Origin: Micractinium sp. NFX-FRZ
Lineage: Eukaryota > Chlorophyta > Trebouxiophyceae > Chlorellales > Chlorellaceae
NCBI GenBank assembly: GCA_029339195.1
Contig: JAPTJF010000067.1
Span: 1 to 64,000, forward strand
Reading direction: 5' to 3'
DNA: 64,000 nt
Within the stretch, counting starts at the first letter, position 1. Each line of letters starts with the position of its first letter. The position numbers were made by a program, and so were the translations under genes. Below, in pieces: positions 33,937 through 46,057 of the stretch. The notes beneath the pieces are model-generated. The model was given only the letters and a program-made list of their open reading frames with translations. It was not told where the DNA came from and did no database searches.

Positions 33937-36900
33937 TCAGGCGGTTGCGGCCTGCGCCTCCTCGGCGGCGGCACCCTCGGCGGGCGTGGGCTTGGGCAGG
34001 GTCAGCACCAGGTGGCGGTCGCCGTACACGTTGTCCACGCTGCACGGGAGGAGGGAGTGCGTTTGGAGGGAGGGAGTCAGGACTTTGGTTCGGCACAGGT
34101 TGTGGACGTCAGGGCGTGGGCTTGCCGCCAGCCAATTTGTGTACAGGCAGGCGGGTGAGCAGGCACGGTGGCAGGCAGGATGCACTGCGTGCGCCACAGC
34201 AGGCAGGGCGGGCAGGGTAGGGCAGGGCAGGGCAGGGCGGGCTCACCGGCTGGTGGTGGGCCAGAACTTGGACTGGCGCACCCAGGCGGCGGGGTAGGCG
34301 GCCTGCGGGGAGGAGGCACACATGGGGCAAAGAAGTGAGAGGCGAGGGAAGGGGGCAGGGCGCACAGGCTGAGGGCAACGCGGCACACTTCGCAGCAGAA
34401 GGAGCAGCAGCAGCATGGGGGCAAGAGCACCTCCACACGACTGCAGCCGTTACACGTGGCACCCAGCGGGCGCAGCAGACACAGCGGGCACAGCGGGCAG
34501 CAGGCGCACCTGCTCGCGGGAGTAGGGGCGGTCCCACTTGTCGGCCAGCACGACGTCGGGGCTGTGGGGCGCGTGCTTCAGGATGTTGTTCTTGGCATCG
34601 GCCTGCAAGTTGCAAGGGGGGGAGCACGTGGGGGAGGGGGTGTGAACAGGGAGGGGCTGAGGCGTGGGAGAGGGAGGCCGGCCGCGCGTGCAGGCGGGCA
34701 GGGCAGGGTGATGGGCGCGTTGGCGTTCCGCCCCACTGGCAGGGGAGCATGGTGAGTGCGTGAGTGCGTGAGTGAATGCGTGGCTGGTCAATGGCGCTTG
34801 AGTGATGAGCTGGTGAGCAAACAGCCGGCAGGCGCTGCAACACTCCAGGCCAGGCCCGGCGCCCGCCCACCTTGCCGGACTCGACGTCGCGGATTTCGTT
34901 GCGGATGGAGATCATGGCGTCGCAGAAGCGGTCCAGCTCCGCCTTGCTCTCGCTCTCGGTGGGCTCAATCATCAGGGTGCCTGCGGGGGGCAGGGGGGAG
35001 GGGTGAGGACAGGGGGTAAATGCCAGGGGCGGGGTCAAGGGGGGAGGCAGCGCAAAGATGTGGGGTGGGCAAAGGAGGGGGGAGGACACGGGGGATGGGA
35101 GTGGAGTGGCAGGGGCGGGGTCAGGGAGGGAGGCAGCGCAGAGATGTGGGGTGGGCAGAGAGGGGGGAGGACACGGGGGTTGGGGAGGGAGTGGCAGGGG
35201 CGGGGTCAGGGAGGGAGGCAGCGCAGGGGTGCAGGGTGGGCAGGTGGCGTGCATGCGCGCCACACAGCACCGTGGGTTGCCAGAAGACGTGCACGGCTTC
35301 AAGCAGGGCGGGCAGCTTCCTCTGCAGCCAGCGCATGCAGAGCTGGTGGAGGCGTCACAGCTGCTGCTTTCGGCTCCCGACAGAGCGCCTCAGGCTCACC
35401 CGACACGGGCCAGGACATGGTGGGGGCGTGGTAGCCGTAGTCGATCAGCCGCTTGGCAATATCCTCCGCCTCGATGCCCGTGGAGTCGGTGATGGGGCTG
35501 CAGAGGGGGGGAGGGATCAGAAGGGGGGTCGCAACGTGTGATCAGGGAGGATCAGAGCGGGCGTCGCAAAGTGGTATGTTGCAAAGGTTGCAAGTCTAGA
35601 GGGTCCGCTTGGCAGTGTCCCAGCGCCGGCCGCAGCAGCGAAAGGCTGTCAAGTGCTGGGACACTGCATCACCCTCACGAGTGCCACGTCACCCCCGCCA
35701 CATCACCCCGCCACGTCAGCCACCCACCGGATGTCGATGATGAACTCGTGTGCGCAGGTGCCGTTGGCGCCGCGGAACAGCACGGGGTAGTGCTGCTCCA
35801 GCCGCTTGGCCATGTAGTTGGCGTTCAGGATGGCCAGCTTGGAGGCCTGCAGTAGTGTCAACACACATGGGGGTGGGACGCACAATTTGAGGGTGTACTG
35901 CACACAAAGGTAGGGATCTGTTGTGTGCCCTGCAGGATGGCCAGCTTGGAGGCCTGCGGGTGAGGGGGCAGGGATAGAGGGCGAGTGGAGAGCAGATGGG
36001 GCGGCAGGGCTTTTGGAGAGGGTGGAATGGAGCGGGCACTGAGGGAACTGCCCCCTGGCACGCATGCGGCCCATCCACTCCTTCCAACCTCCCCTGGCTT
36101 CTTTCCTCAACCCCTCTTCCCCTCCCTCCCTCCCGGCCTCTGCACCCACGTTTGTGAGCGCCTCTGAGCCCATCATGGAGATGTAGGCGTAGGAGATGGG
36201 CAGGATGAGGGAGGAGCCGTAGGGGGCGGCCGCCATGCAGCCAAAGCTGTCCTGCAGGGGCGGGACAGTGCGAGGGGAAGGGGAGGGGGGCGGGGCGCAA
36301 GTGCTCAGCACAGGAGCACAGGCGCCAGGGCTCGCCGTGCCCACGCCAACTGCTGCACAACGCCATGCGCTGTGCCACAATGCTGCTGTGCCAGGCCCCC
36401 GCGCCATGCCATGCCAGCCGATCACACACACACACACAACCGCCACCCCGCCCCACCCCAGCCCCCGCCCACCTTGTCCCCCTTGAAGTTGGGGTAGGCG
36501 CCGGTGGGCACCACGGGGTGGGTGGGCATGAAGGGCGCCAGGTGGGCCTTGATGCCGATGGGGCCCATGCCGGGGCCGCCGCCGCCGTGGGGGATGCAGA
36601 AGGTCTTGTGCAGGTTGAGGTGGCACACGTCGGCGCCGATGATGCCGGGGGCGGTCAGGCCCACCTGCGCATTCATGTTGGCACCGTCCATGTACACCTG
36701 CGGTACCGTGGGCAGTACCAGGGAGGGAGAAGTGATGGTGAGGTAGGGCACGGTTTTGGGGTTGATATGACGTAGTGGTAAGCTTGGGGGTGCACGAGAG
36801 GGCAGGGAGGTAGGGAGGCACATGGGAGCCGAGAGGAAGACAACCGAGCGGCTGCTTCACACACACACACTCCCAGGCGCACCCTACAACTGTGCCACTC

Positions 36901-39900
36901 CAACCGCAACCCCTGCCCACCTGGCCGCCGTTGTCGTGGATGGCCTTGCAAATGTCGTCCACTCCCTCCTCGTACACGCCGTGCGTGGAGGGGTAGGTGA
37001 TCATCAGGGCAGCCAGGTTGTCCCTGCAGCGGGGCAGCCAGGCGGGGAGGCGGGGGGAGGTTAGCTATGACAAAAAGAACTGGTATGCGCCACCGCCGTA
37101 TGCTGCACGGCTTTCTCCTTCGCCTCAGCCTCACCGCTGTCCCACAACCACCCACACATGCGGAACCACACTTCCATTCTACACCAGCTGCCCGCGCCTC
37201 ACTTGTGCTTCACCGCCTTCTCCTTGAGCTCCGCAATGTTGATGTTGCCCTTGGCGTCCACACCCACCGGCACAATCGTCATGCCCGCCTGTTGGCAGCA
37301 CGCAACACAGGGGCAGGGGTTGTTGCAGGCCAGCAGGTGAGCACGCGGCGGTGGATCCTCTCAGGAAGAGGCGCAGGCTGGCAGGGTGCTGGGCTGAGAA
37401 GCCAGCCGCAGGCCGGCAGCACAGGTAAGCCAGCGGCGGGCCCGGTTGGGAAGGAGGCACTGCAGGGCATCCCTCTTGCACATGCAAACAGGGGCGCCAG
37501 GCGAGCACCCACGACCCAGCCGCCACGCAAACCATTTGCACCAGGGGCACTAGCTGCTCATCCTCCCACCCACCCACCATGACGGCGGAGGCGGGGTTGG
37601 TGCCGTGGGCGGACACCGGGATGATGCACACGTTGCGGTGGTGGTCACCCCGGCTCTGGTGGTAGGCACGGATGGCCATCAGGCCGGCGTACTCGCCGCT
37701 GGCGCCTACGGGAGGCAGAGCAGGGGGTGTGGGGCAAGGCGGTGTGGCGGCGGATCAGGCGAGGCGAGCTGGCTGAGGCCGGCACAGAAGCGGGGCGACG
37801 GGCAGGAGCAGGGTGCCAAGAGAGCGGGCGGGACACCTACAGCTGCCGCCCTTCATGCGTTCCCCGTGAGCGCATGGCCCCGCCTGTGGCTGGCCCAACC
37901 CTCCCTTACCAGAGCAGCGCCCCTCCCTTACCGGAGTTGGGCTGCAGGCTGACGGCATCAAAGCCAGTGATGGTGGCCAGCTGCTGTGCCAGGTCCTGAG
38001 GGCGGGCAGGCAGGCAGGCCGGGCGATACACGGGAGGGGGCAGAGGGCGACACGTCAGCGCCGGCACATGCCCGCAATGCTGCTACTGATGCCGGCACCA
38101 GGGCAACTATACCCCCCTCCAACTTCTCCCGGTCTCCAGTCCCTCCCCCCCCACCCGGGCCCATTGTTAATGCCGCCCCTGCCAGGCCTTGCGCCCATTG
38201 TTCGGTGGCGCCTCCCCTGCCAAACCCTCCCCCATTAGCCCACATCTTGCACCCCTCCTTCTGGGCTCACCTCGAACATCTCCTGGTACCCCTGCACCTG
38301 GTCCATGGGCGCAAAGGGGTGGATGTTGGCCAGCTCGGGCCAGGTGATGGGGATCATCTCTGCGGGGAGGCAGGGCGGGGACAGACACGAGGGAGGGAGG
38401 GGGAGGGGAGGGGAGGGGTCGGTACTGTGGAAGCGAGTGTGCGCCGTACAGCAGTGCGCCATGCTGCTCTCTGTGCTGCAGCGCATCATGCCCATGCTGT
38501 GCTGGCGTGCTGTGCTGTGCTGTGCTGCGCTGCCCCTGCCTCCTGTCTGCCAAGCATGGCTCACCAGAGGTCGCGTTGAGCTTCATGGTGCAAGAGCCCA
38601 GGGGGATCATGGAGTGGCACAGGGACAGGTCCTTGTTCTCCAGCCGCTTCAGGTAGCGCAGCAGCTCGTGCTCTGGGGGGGTCCGAGTGGGGGGGTGGCA
38701 GGGCGGGGGGAGGTGCGCAGAGGTAGGTGCCAGGGGAGGCCAAGGGGAGGCCAAGTCGGAACAGGGCGCTTCAGGCAGCGCAGCAGCATGGGCTGCTCTC
38801 AACGGAGCAGAGCCAGGCAGGATTGGGAGGGAGCAGGGGCACTGAGAGGGCAGCCGGTGGGAGGAGAAGTTGCTGAGCGGCGTGTGACCCTCATCCCCAC
38901 CCATGCACCGTGCACGCATGCCGCCCCGTCGCCCCACCCACGCAGTGCGCCCGCCCGCCGCCCGCCGATCTCACCAGTGTGGTATGCGTTGAACACGTCG
39001 TGCTGCAGGAAGGGGGTGGTGCGCGCAAAGCCGCCCACGCCGGCCTCCACGCCGGGCGCCAGGCTCTCGGCAGTGAAGCCCGCCGCCTTGCCGCCGTTCA
39101 GGATGGCAAACAGCTCATCAACATCGGCCAGGGTGGTGGTCTCGTCCACAGAGATGGACACGGTGGCGGCGTCCAGCTGGCGCAGGTTGATGCCACGCTG
39201 CGCCGCCGCCTTGACCACAGCAGGCGCGTCGCCCACGGAGATGGACACGGTGTCAAAGAAGGGGGCGGAGCCGACGCCGTGGCCCAGCTTCTTGGCACCT
39301 GCACGGTGCAGCCAGGGCGGTAGGGCAAGGCAGTGAGCAGGCGGCGGGACACGGCCAACATGTGAAGTTGGCATGCCCGAGCCATGCTGCCCAGCACCAC
39401 AGCCGCCCAGCTCCTACAAACTTTAGCTTGCATGCATGCATGCGGCCCCTTTACAACCCACAGTCGCAATACAACCCACAGTCGCAAACTTTGATGATAG
39501 AGGCCCCAGTGTTAGCGCACCCTCAGCCAGCACGGCGGCCAGGCCGTTGACGCGGTCGGCAATGGCGGTGAGGCCCTTGGGGCCGTGGTACACCGCGTAC
39601 ATGGCGGCGATGTTGGCCAGCAGCGCCTGCAGGGCCGGGAAGCAAAGCATGAGGAGCGGTCAGAGAGGCAGCTTGTGCGGCGGCGGCCGTTGGCCATATA
39701 AAGCTGCTGTGTTGAATCCGGTCCCGACACCTTAAGACCGTGGCGCCCGCCCCACGCGCGGTGCAGATGTTGGAGGTAGCCTTGTCTCCAATGCCTGCCT
39801 TTGCATCCCACCCAAACCCCCACTGCCACCCCTCACAACAACAACCAACAACAACAGGAAACCACCCCTCACCTGCGCAGTGCAGATGTTGGAGGTGGCC

Positions 39901-42900
39901 TTGTCGCGGCGGATGTGCTGCTCCCGGGTCTGCATGGCCATGCGCAGCGCGGGGGCGCCCTGCGCGTCGCGGCTCACGCCGATGATGCGGCCAGGCAGCA
40001 GGCGCTTGTACTCCTCGTGGCACGCCAGGAAGGCGGCGTGCGGGCCGCCGTAGCCCAGGGGCACGCCAAAGCGCTGCGGGCGGGGTGAAGGGTGGGGCGG
40101 GCGGGAGGTGGGAGGTCAGAGACAGCCAGGCAGCTGTGGCAAGCGTAGGCGGATCCTTTTCGCAACGCATCGCCCTGCACAGCACAGCACAGCGCAAGCA
40201 GCACAGCGCCCTCCAGTCCAGACTCCACCCTGTGCACCCCAACCGCCCACTGCCCCCGCCCCCCCGCCGATGCTTCCACATCCCCCTTTGTCTTCCCACC
40301 TGTGCAGAGCCGATGACGATGTCCGCACCCCACTCGCCAGGTGGCGCCAGCTTGGTGAGCGCCAGCAGGTCGGTGGCCACCACCACCTTCACCTTGGCGG
40401 CGGTCGCCTTGGCGGCAATGGACTGCAGGGGCAGACACCAGTACGTACAACGAGTTAGCGCCGAACAGGCGACGTTTGGCACCTGCAGTGACCTGCGGGG
40501 GCCACACATCCGGCATTTCTCCTATTGAAGACAGGGGCAGCAAAATCCATTACGACGGCAGGTTCCCTGCTCTCACTCCCATCTCCCCCACACACAAATC
40601 ACAACACACTTGAACAAGGACCTCACGCGCCGCACATCCCCCCGCTCCGCACCTTGTAGTCGTGGATGCTGCCGTCGGTGGCGGGGTACTGCAGCAGGAT
40701 GCCGCACACGTCGCTCTCCATGGGGAACGCGCTCTCATCCATCACCTCCACCTGCACACAAGAGTCGGGCACCCGTTTGGTCGACTTGTGATCGGAGCAT
40801 GCTTGAACGAGTGCGTTGGTGCTGGGCCCCCATGCGGAGGCGTTCGCCCTCCTGATCTTCTTACACAACAGCTGACTGGCTGTGTTGTGTGGCGGCACTC
40901 ACCTGCTGCCCCCGCGACGCTGCCCCGGCCTCTGCTGCTCCGCTTTCATGCCACGCTGCGCTGCCCCCACGCCTGCACGGCATACCCTCGCTCCTCCCAT
41001 GCTCCCTGCAAACTAAGCCCCAGCCCATCGGCCGCTCTGCCTCTTCGCTAAATGTGCACCAGCCCGTTGCCTCCCACCCCACGCCTCCCGTCCCCCGCCA
41101 CATACCTTGAGGCCCAGCCCGTCGGCGCGCGTCTGGCAGACGGCGATGGTCTGCGGGTGGCACTTTGAGGAGACGAGGAAGCGGGGCTTCTTGCCGCGCG
41201 CCACAGCGCTGCACATAGTCATCGCCTCGGCGGCGGCGGTGGCCTCGTCCAGCAGGGAGGCGTTGGACATGGGCATGCCGGTGAGGTCGGCCACCATGGT
41301 CTGGAAGTTGAGCAGGGACTCCAGGCTGCGTAGCAGGGGGGAGGAAAGCGCGCAAGAAAGCAGGAAACAAAGAAGGGTGAGAAACCCAAAAAGTTCAGCA
41401 GTGGTGACTAGCAGGGGACTGTGGCCTGGGACTGTGTCGGGGGCAGCGGTGGGCTGGAGGGAAACTATGCGGTAGGGAGAGCGAACAGGGGTGCACAAGT
41501 GCTTCCAGATCAGGACGCGCAGCTTCAGCCCATGTGCAAGGACCCACCACACACGCAGCCCCACACAGCCGGCCGGCCGCCTGCCCGCCGCAGGCAGCGC
41601 CGCACGCGGCGGCTCACCGGCCCTGCGCGATCTCCGCCTGGTAGGGCGTGTACTGCGTGTACCACCCGGGGTTCTCCAGCAGGTTGCGCAGGATGACGGG
41701 GGGGATGTGGGTGCCGTAGTACCCCATGCCAATGTAATTCTTGAACACCTTGTTCTTGCCAGCCATCTCCCTGCGCAGGCAGGCACAACCAGAGTCCAGG
41801 GATGAGGACAGGCCGGCCCACCGCATGCCTGAACACCCTTGCTCTGCCAGCAATCTTCACCCTGAGTCCTGTGGATGGAAGCGGTGCACTGGCGCCTAGG
41901 GTGGCCAGGCCTGCGGCTCCTCTACACAGTGAGTGTCCTTGCCCCCACCTCCTCTGTTTGGGTGAGGGTTGCGAGGCAAGCACCGCCGCCGATGTGAACA
42001 CAACCACCACCACCACGACCCAGGCGTCTCAGCGCCCCCTGGTGCCTCCCCCTCTTCCTGCCTGCCCCTGCCTCACTTGAACATGGCCAGGAACTCGCTC
42101 TCGGTCAGGCCCTCGTGGTACTTGGGACCCAGCGGCATGCCGTCGGTGCGCTTGATGGCGGCCGGCACGGTGGCCTCCACCAGAGCGTCCAGGCTGTCAA
42201 ACCCGCAGAACTGCGCCATGTGCGTCTGCTCCGCGGGGGTGATGCTGTTGTGGCGGGGCTCAAACCTGGGGGGAGGCGGGCGCAGGGGGTGGGAGGTGCA
42301 GGGTGGGAACTGGCGCCTGAACAGGCGCCGGAAACGCGGCTGCCCTCGCTGCGCGCCCAGACCAGGGGGGCGGTGTGGTGAGGTGCGTGCACGCATGGGA
42401 CGTGGGGCGAAGGGATACTGGCATGCTCCTGCTGTTCAAACCAGCCACTGACGCTGCACCAACGTTCAAAGCCTCCCCCCACGGGCGCCTGCTCACGTGT
42501 CGCTGGGCTTGAGCGCCTGCACAGAGATGGGGCGCATGGCTCCCCAGCGCGCCAGGCCCGCAGCACCATGGCCGGGCAGGCTGGCCAGGCCTGCAGTGGG
42601 TGTGGGCAGGCAGAGGCAGAGGCTATTCTACCACCGGAACGGCGGCGGCAGCAGGTGGGCAGGCAGGCGGGCGGCAGCTGAGCGGCGGCGGCAGGGCTTG
42701 CACCACCCCAAGCGGGTGGCGGGTTGCATGCGGCCACCCGGCATCCGTTGCCACCATCTGGCGGACTACTGCTGGCTGCGCCTGCCGCAATGCGCGGGGC
42801 GCTGGCTGTCGGCACGCCCGCGGACACTACCACTCGGTGCAGTGGGGATCGGCGCTCGGCCGCACCTCCGATGATGGGCTGGCGCAGTGCTGAAGCCGTG

Positions 42901-43001
42901 AAGAACCGCGGTGCGGTGGTGGCCGTCTCGGCGGTGCTCACGCCAGCCTCCGCGCCGAGGCGGCGGGCAAGCAGCCCCAGGAGCCGCCCAGAACGCCTCA
43001 T
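33937..43001 (-). CDS. GLDC: Glycine decarboxylase P-protein (glycine cleavage system), mitochondrial
   Basis: 24 exons: 43001-42866, 42590-42497, 42265-42077, 41770-41618, 41325-41106, 40751-40653, 40422-40300, 40073-39873, 39626-39521, 39298-38975, 38672-38565, 38359-38271, 37995-37932, 37705-37578, 37288-37203, 37023-36921, 36697-36473, 36251-36150, 35846-35728, 35497-35400, 34980-34871, 34602-34510, 34302-34247, 34039-33937; 1042 aa, the usual length. Residues 1-~60 are Arg-rich and acid-poor, as in a mitochondrial presequence. Family blocks appear in order: [57 protein letters not shown] with the PLP lysine at ~772, the Gly-rich [12 protein letters not shown], and [12 protein letters not shown]. 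It decarboxylates glycine and passes aminomethyl to H-protein lipoate, the key step of photorespiratory glycine oxidation. An in-frame Met at 43049 would add 16 residues. Confidence 0.97.
35024..35240. repeat. ~86-bp tandem repeat, about 2.6 copies
   Basis: Starts of CAGGGGCGGGGTC recur at 35024, 35110 and 35195 within the GLDC intron between 34980 and 35400. Unit spacing is 86 and 85 bp. Confidence 0.85.
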
Positions 43002-43383
43002 GTTGAGCAGTGATAAATAACGTGGCGCAGATCGGCGAATGCGTTGCACTCCAAATCAATCTCACCCTGCCGTGCGCGCTTCGCGCCACTCTGCGGCGGC
43101 AAGGTGGCGGGGCACACGGTTGGCTCATCCATCCACGGCCGCCAAGCTGTGACCACACACTCTAAAAGGCACAAAGGGCCACTCATAAACCATCTGGTCT
43201 CCCTGATGTCCTTCTGGCTCACGCACCTTTCCCCCACCTGGGCCAACCGCTACCACAAGCAAAGGGCGCAGGGGTCGGAGGGGCACAGGCTCTGGCTCTG
43301 CCTGTTCGTTAGTGCATTCATCTCACAGCCAAGGCTGAAACCGTTTCCACAGAACGAAAAAGTGTGTTCAACCATAAGCAGCC
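43002..43383 (-). other. Intergenic region between FKBP42 stop and GLDC start
   Basis: It should hold the FKBP42 3'UTR and the GLDC promoter. No clear poly(A) signal or core promoter motif was identified. Confidence 0.5.
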
Positions 43384-45754
43384 TCAATTGAACCCTGGCA
43401 GCCACTGCCGCAGCAGCGGCAGCAGCAGGGACACAAGTCCGAGCGCCGCCGCCATAAGGAATGCCGCCCGTGGCAGCAAACCGAACTGCTGGTGCCGCTG
43501 CTGCTGCTGCTGCTGCTGCACACCGCTGCCAGGCTGCTGCTGCCCATCAGCTGCTTCCGTTGCCGCTGCTGCTGCTGCTGGTTGTGCTGCCTCCTCCTCT
43601 TCATACAGCCGATCACTGTTCTTCTCAAAGTAGCCCTTGAACAGCTTGCTCCCCGCCGCACGCTCCTGCATTGGGTGGCACAACCCAGGGAGGGGCGCGT
43701 GCGCTTGAAGCCTCGCGTGACAGCAGGCGGATGCGGCATGCAGACAGGCAGCAAGTAGGCATTACAGGCTGCATCAGCAGCACTGAACTCCCCTGTTGCA
43801 CCCACCAGCTGCAGCTGTGCACGTCACGGAGCCGCATGGGGTGCACGGCGCAGGCAAGCACACGCACACAGCCGTCCTACCACGCCCCCCGCCTCCTTCA
43901 CCCCCACCCCCACCCTACACACCTCTTTCAGGGCCGCCTTCACCGCCGCAAGCTCGCGCACCACCCCGGCATCCCCGGGCGCCGCCGCCCGTGCCGCCTC
44001 CAAATCCACCCGCGCCGCGTCCAGCTGGCCCAACGCATGCCGCGCCCGCCCCCGCCGGAACAGCGCCTTTGCATTCTTGGGGTCCTCTGAGAGCACCTCA
44101 CAGCAGGTCACGATGGCACTGTCATAGTCCTCCTGCGGGAAGGAAGGACAAACGGTAGGGGAGGTCTTTGTATTGGGCAAGGCAGAGCAGCGGGGAGCAG
44201 GTGCCTCCTGCTGCACGCGCGCTGCCGGCTGCTGCTGCTGGCCCACCCGCGCGGTGGGCAAAGCTGGCCCATGGACCCTCGTTTTGTCAAGCCTTACAAA
44301 GCCAAACGCCACCCGCCCACACACATCCCGCATGTGCATGCGCCCGTTGCTCGCCGCTCACCTGGCGCAGCTGGCAGGCCGCGATGTTGAGCTGCACGGG
44401 GCGCTTGACGTCCATGGCCTTTTGGAAGTGGAAGTCGCCCAGCTGCATCAGCAGATCCTCGTTCAGGTAGGACAGCGCCAGCCTGCACACTTGATGAGCA
44501 CGAGCTCGCGTTGGCTTGAATGTAAAGTGGCACGCATGCAGGGGGATCATGCGCCTCGCCTGTCGCCCCTGCCAGGTAGGCTGCGTTGCCGAATGCACAC
44601 CAGCACCCCACCCGCCCCGCCCCACGTCAACCGACTGGCTATGCATGTGTGCAACCCACCTGTACTTTTTCAGCGCCTCCCCTGCAGCCCCCGCCTGGAA
44701 GGCTGTATTGCCGTCTGCCCGCCGCCGCTCCGCCGCCTCCAGCCGCTCCTCAAACGTCATCGACCCACGCTCCTTCTCCTCGTTGGGGGGCTCAAAGTCC
44801 AGCAGGTCTATGTCGTAACTGAAACAAGGGGGGGGACGGGGGAGAGGGGTGTGAGACAGCTGGGAGCACGGCAGTCCTTGCCCTGACCTCACATGCATAC
44901 GCAACACACATGCCAAGGCGAGGGCTTGCGCAGCAGGGCACAGCACGGCACAGCATGGCGTTGCACTTCTCATACTCACACTAGGTGTGCGTTGGGTGGC
45001 ACGGTGGGGAAGGAGAAGCTGCCCCGCTCGCCGTACCCGTACTTGGGGGCAGCCCACACGCGGCAGCGCTCGCCGCACCGCATGCGCGCCACCGCCAGTG
45101 CAAGACCCGTCTCCTGAGCTGCCGCATCTGCACAGGCAGGCGGCGACGCCACGATGTTGGTGCACAGGGTTGGTGCAGGGCAAAGGGCTGCAGTTGCCAG
45201 GACTGCCGGGCGGGAGCTCTCGTCATGCTACATCAGCAGCAGCGGTTCACAACAGCACGTGTTTCTTCAATGCTACGCCTCTGCCACTCGACCGACCAAC
45301 CGCCTACGGCCCCGACCCCCCATGGGCACACACACGGCTCCCCACGCACCGCGCCCAGCCACCACCACTTGGGGCTCCTCTGTCTGGCTCTCATTGCGGG
45401 TGTCCATGAAAACCTCCCCGCTGGCCGCCAGCCGCCCCACGTAGTGCACTGCAGGTAGAGCAGAATGGCACGAGCTTGGTGTTTGAGCGAAGAGGGGCCA
45501 GCGGCACACAAGTGGTAGACAACAACCAGTCGGGAGCGGCAGCGGCGGCGGCGGCGGCGGAAGAACAGCAGCGGCGGGCAGGCTCGCTGCGGCAATGCGC
45601 AGCAGCCTTAGTGCGCCTTACCCAAGCATCGAGAGTGCTTTGGCGGCACCTCCCCCTCGCCCTCTCGAAGCGTGAGCACATGTAGAAGGCCATCGTCTGT
45701 GAGTGCAGTCGCCTCCTCTGGGCGCTCCAGATTCTCTCTATTGGCATCCTCCAT
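43384..45754 (-). CDS. FKBP42 / TWISTED DWARF1-type immunophilin: FKBP + TPR + C-terminal membrane anchor
   Basis: Exons 45754-45622, 45448-45350, 45127-44980, 44818-44660, 44482-44362, 44132-43923, 43665-43384; 383 aa, phases consistent. Residues ~20-135 form an FKBP fold (VHYVGRLAASGEVF, then YGYGERGSFSFPTVPPNAHL). TPR repeats span ~150-300 (FEERLEAAERRRADGNTAFQ; NIAACQLRQ; NAKALFRRGRARHALGQLDA). A Gln-rich stretch and a single hydrophobic segment end the protein. This order and the MTFEER..AA(D/E)RR signature match plant FKBP42/TWD1, an Hsp90-binding co-chaperone that helps ABCB transporters at the membrane. The FKBP active-site residues look poorly kept, as in plant FKBP42, so prolyl isomerase activity is doubtful. 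It shares a 303-bp divergent promoter region with the CotH gene. Confidence 0.92.
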
Positions 45755-46057
45755 GTCGGCTAGCAGCTATGCACCGCAAAGGAGCAGGGATTGGCGGGGC
45801 ACTGCTGACCGCCCGGCGCTAGAGTTCGCTAGCTAAAGCACGGATCTTGCGTGCTTGCCTCGTGCGCGAAGTGATCACAAAATAGCCAATGGCAATTGTG
45901 AGCTCAGAATAAGCTTGCCAAAGCGGACTCTTGGAGCCAGCATGGAAGCCTGTGGCAGCTCCTCTCTGTTTCCGCTGGTTTTGCTCATTGCTCTTGATCA
46001 CCTGACATTGATCGACCAATTTCAGTTCTGAACCGGCCTTGCCCGCTCCTCTCCGCC
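45755..46057. promoter_or_regulatory. 303-bp divergent (bidirectional) promoter region
   Basis: It lies between the start codons of FKBP42 (-) and the CotH-family gene (+). It contains a CCAAT-type motif near 45884-45888 and is less GC-rich than its surroundings. Confidence 0.55.

Noticed and set aside
35024..35240. CRISPR-like spaced repeats
   Set aside because: Units are about 86 bp, directly tandem and contiguous, without short repeats and unique spacers, and they lie inside a eukaryotic intron.
34109..35302. 397-codon minus-strand open frame
   Set aside because: It overlaps true GLDC exons 21-23 but in part reads the wrong phase and intronic G-rich repeats.
35703..37004. 433-codon minus-strand open frame as a single exon
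   Set aside because: It contains true GLDC exons 16 and 19 but reads through introns with GT and AG borders and shifts frame relative to exons 17 and 18. The spliced model keeps family similarity throughout.
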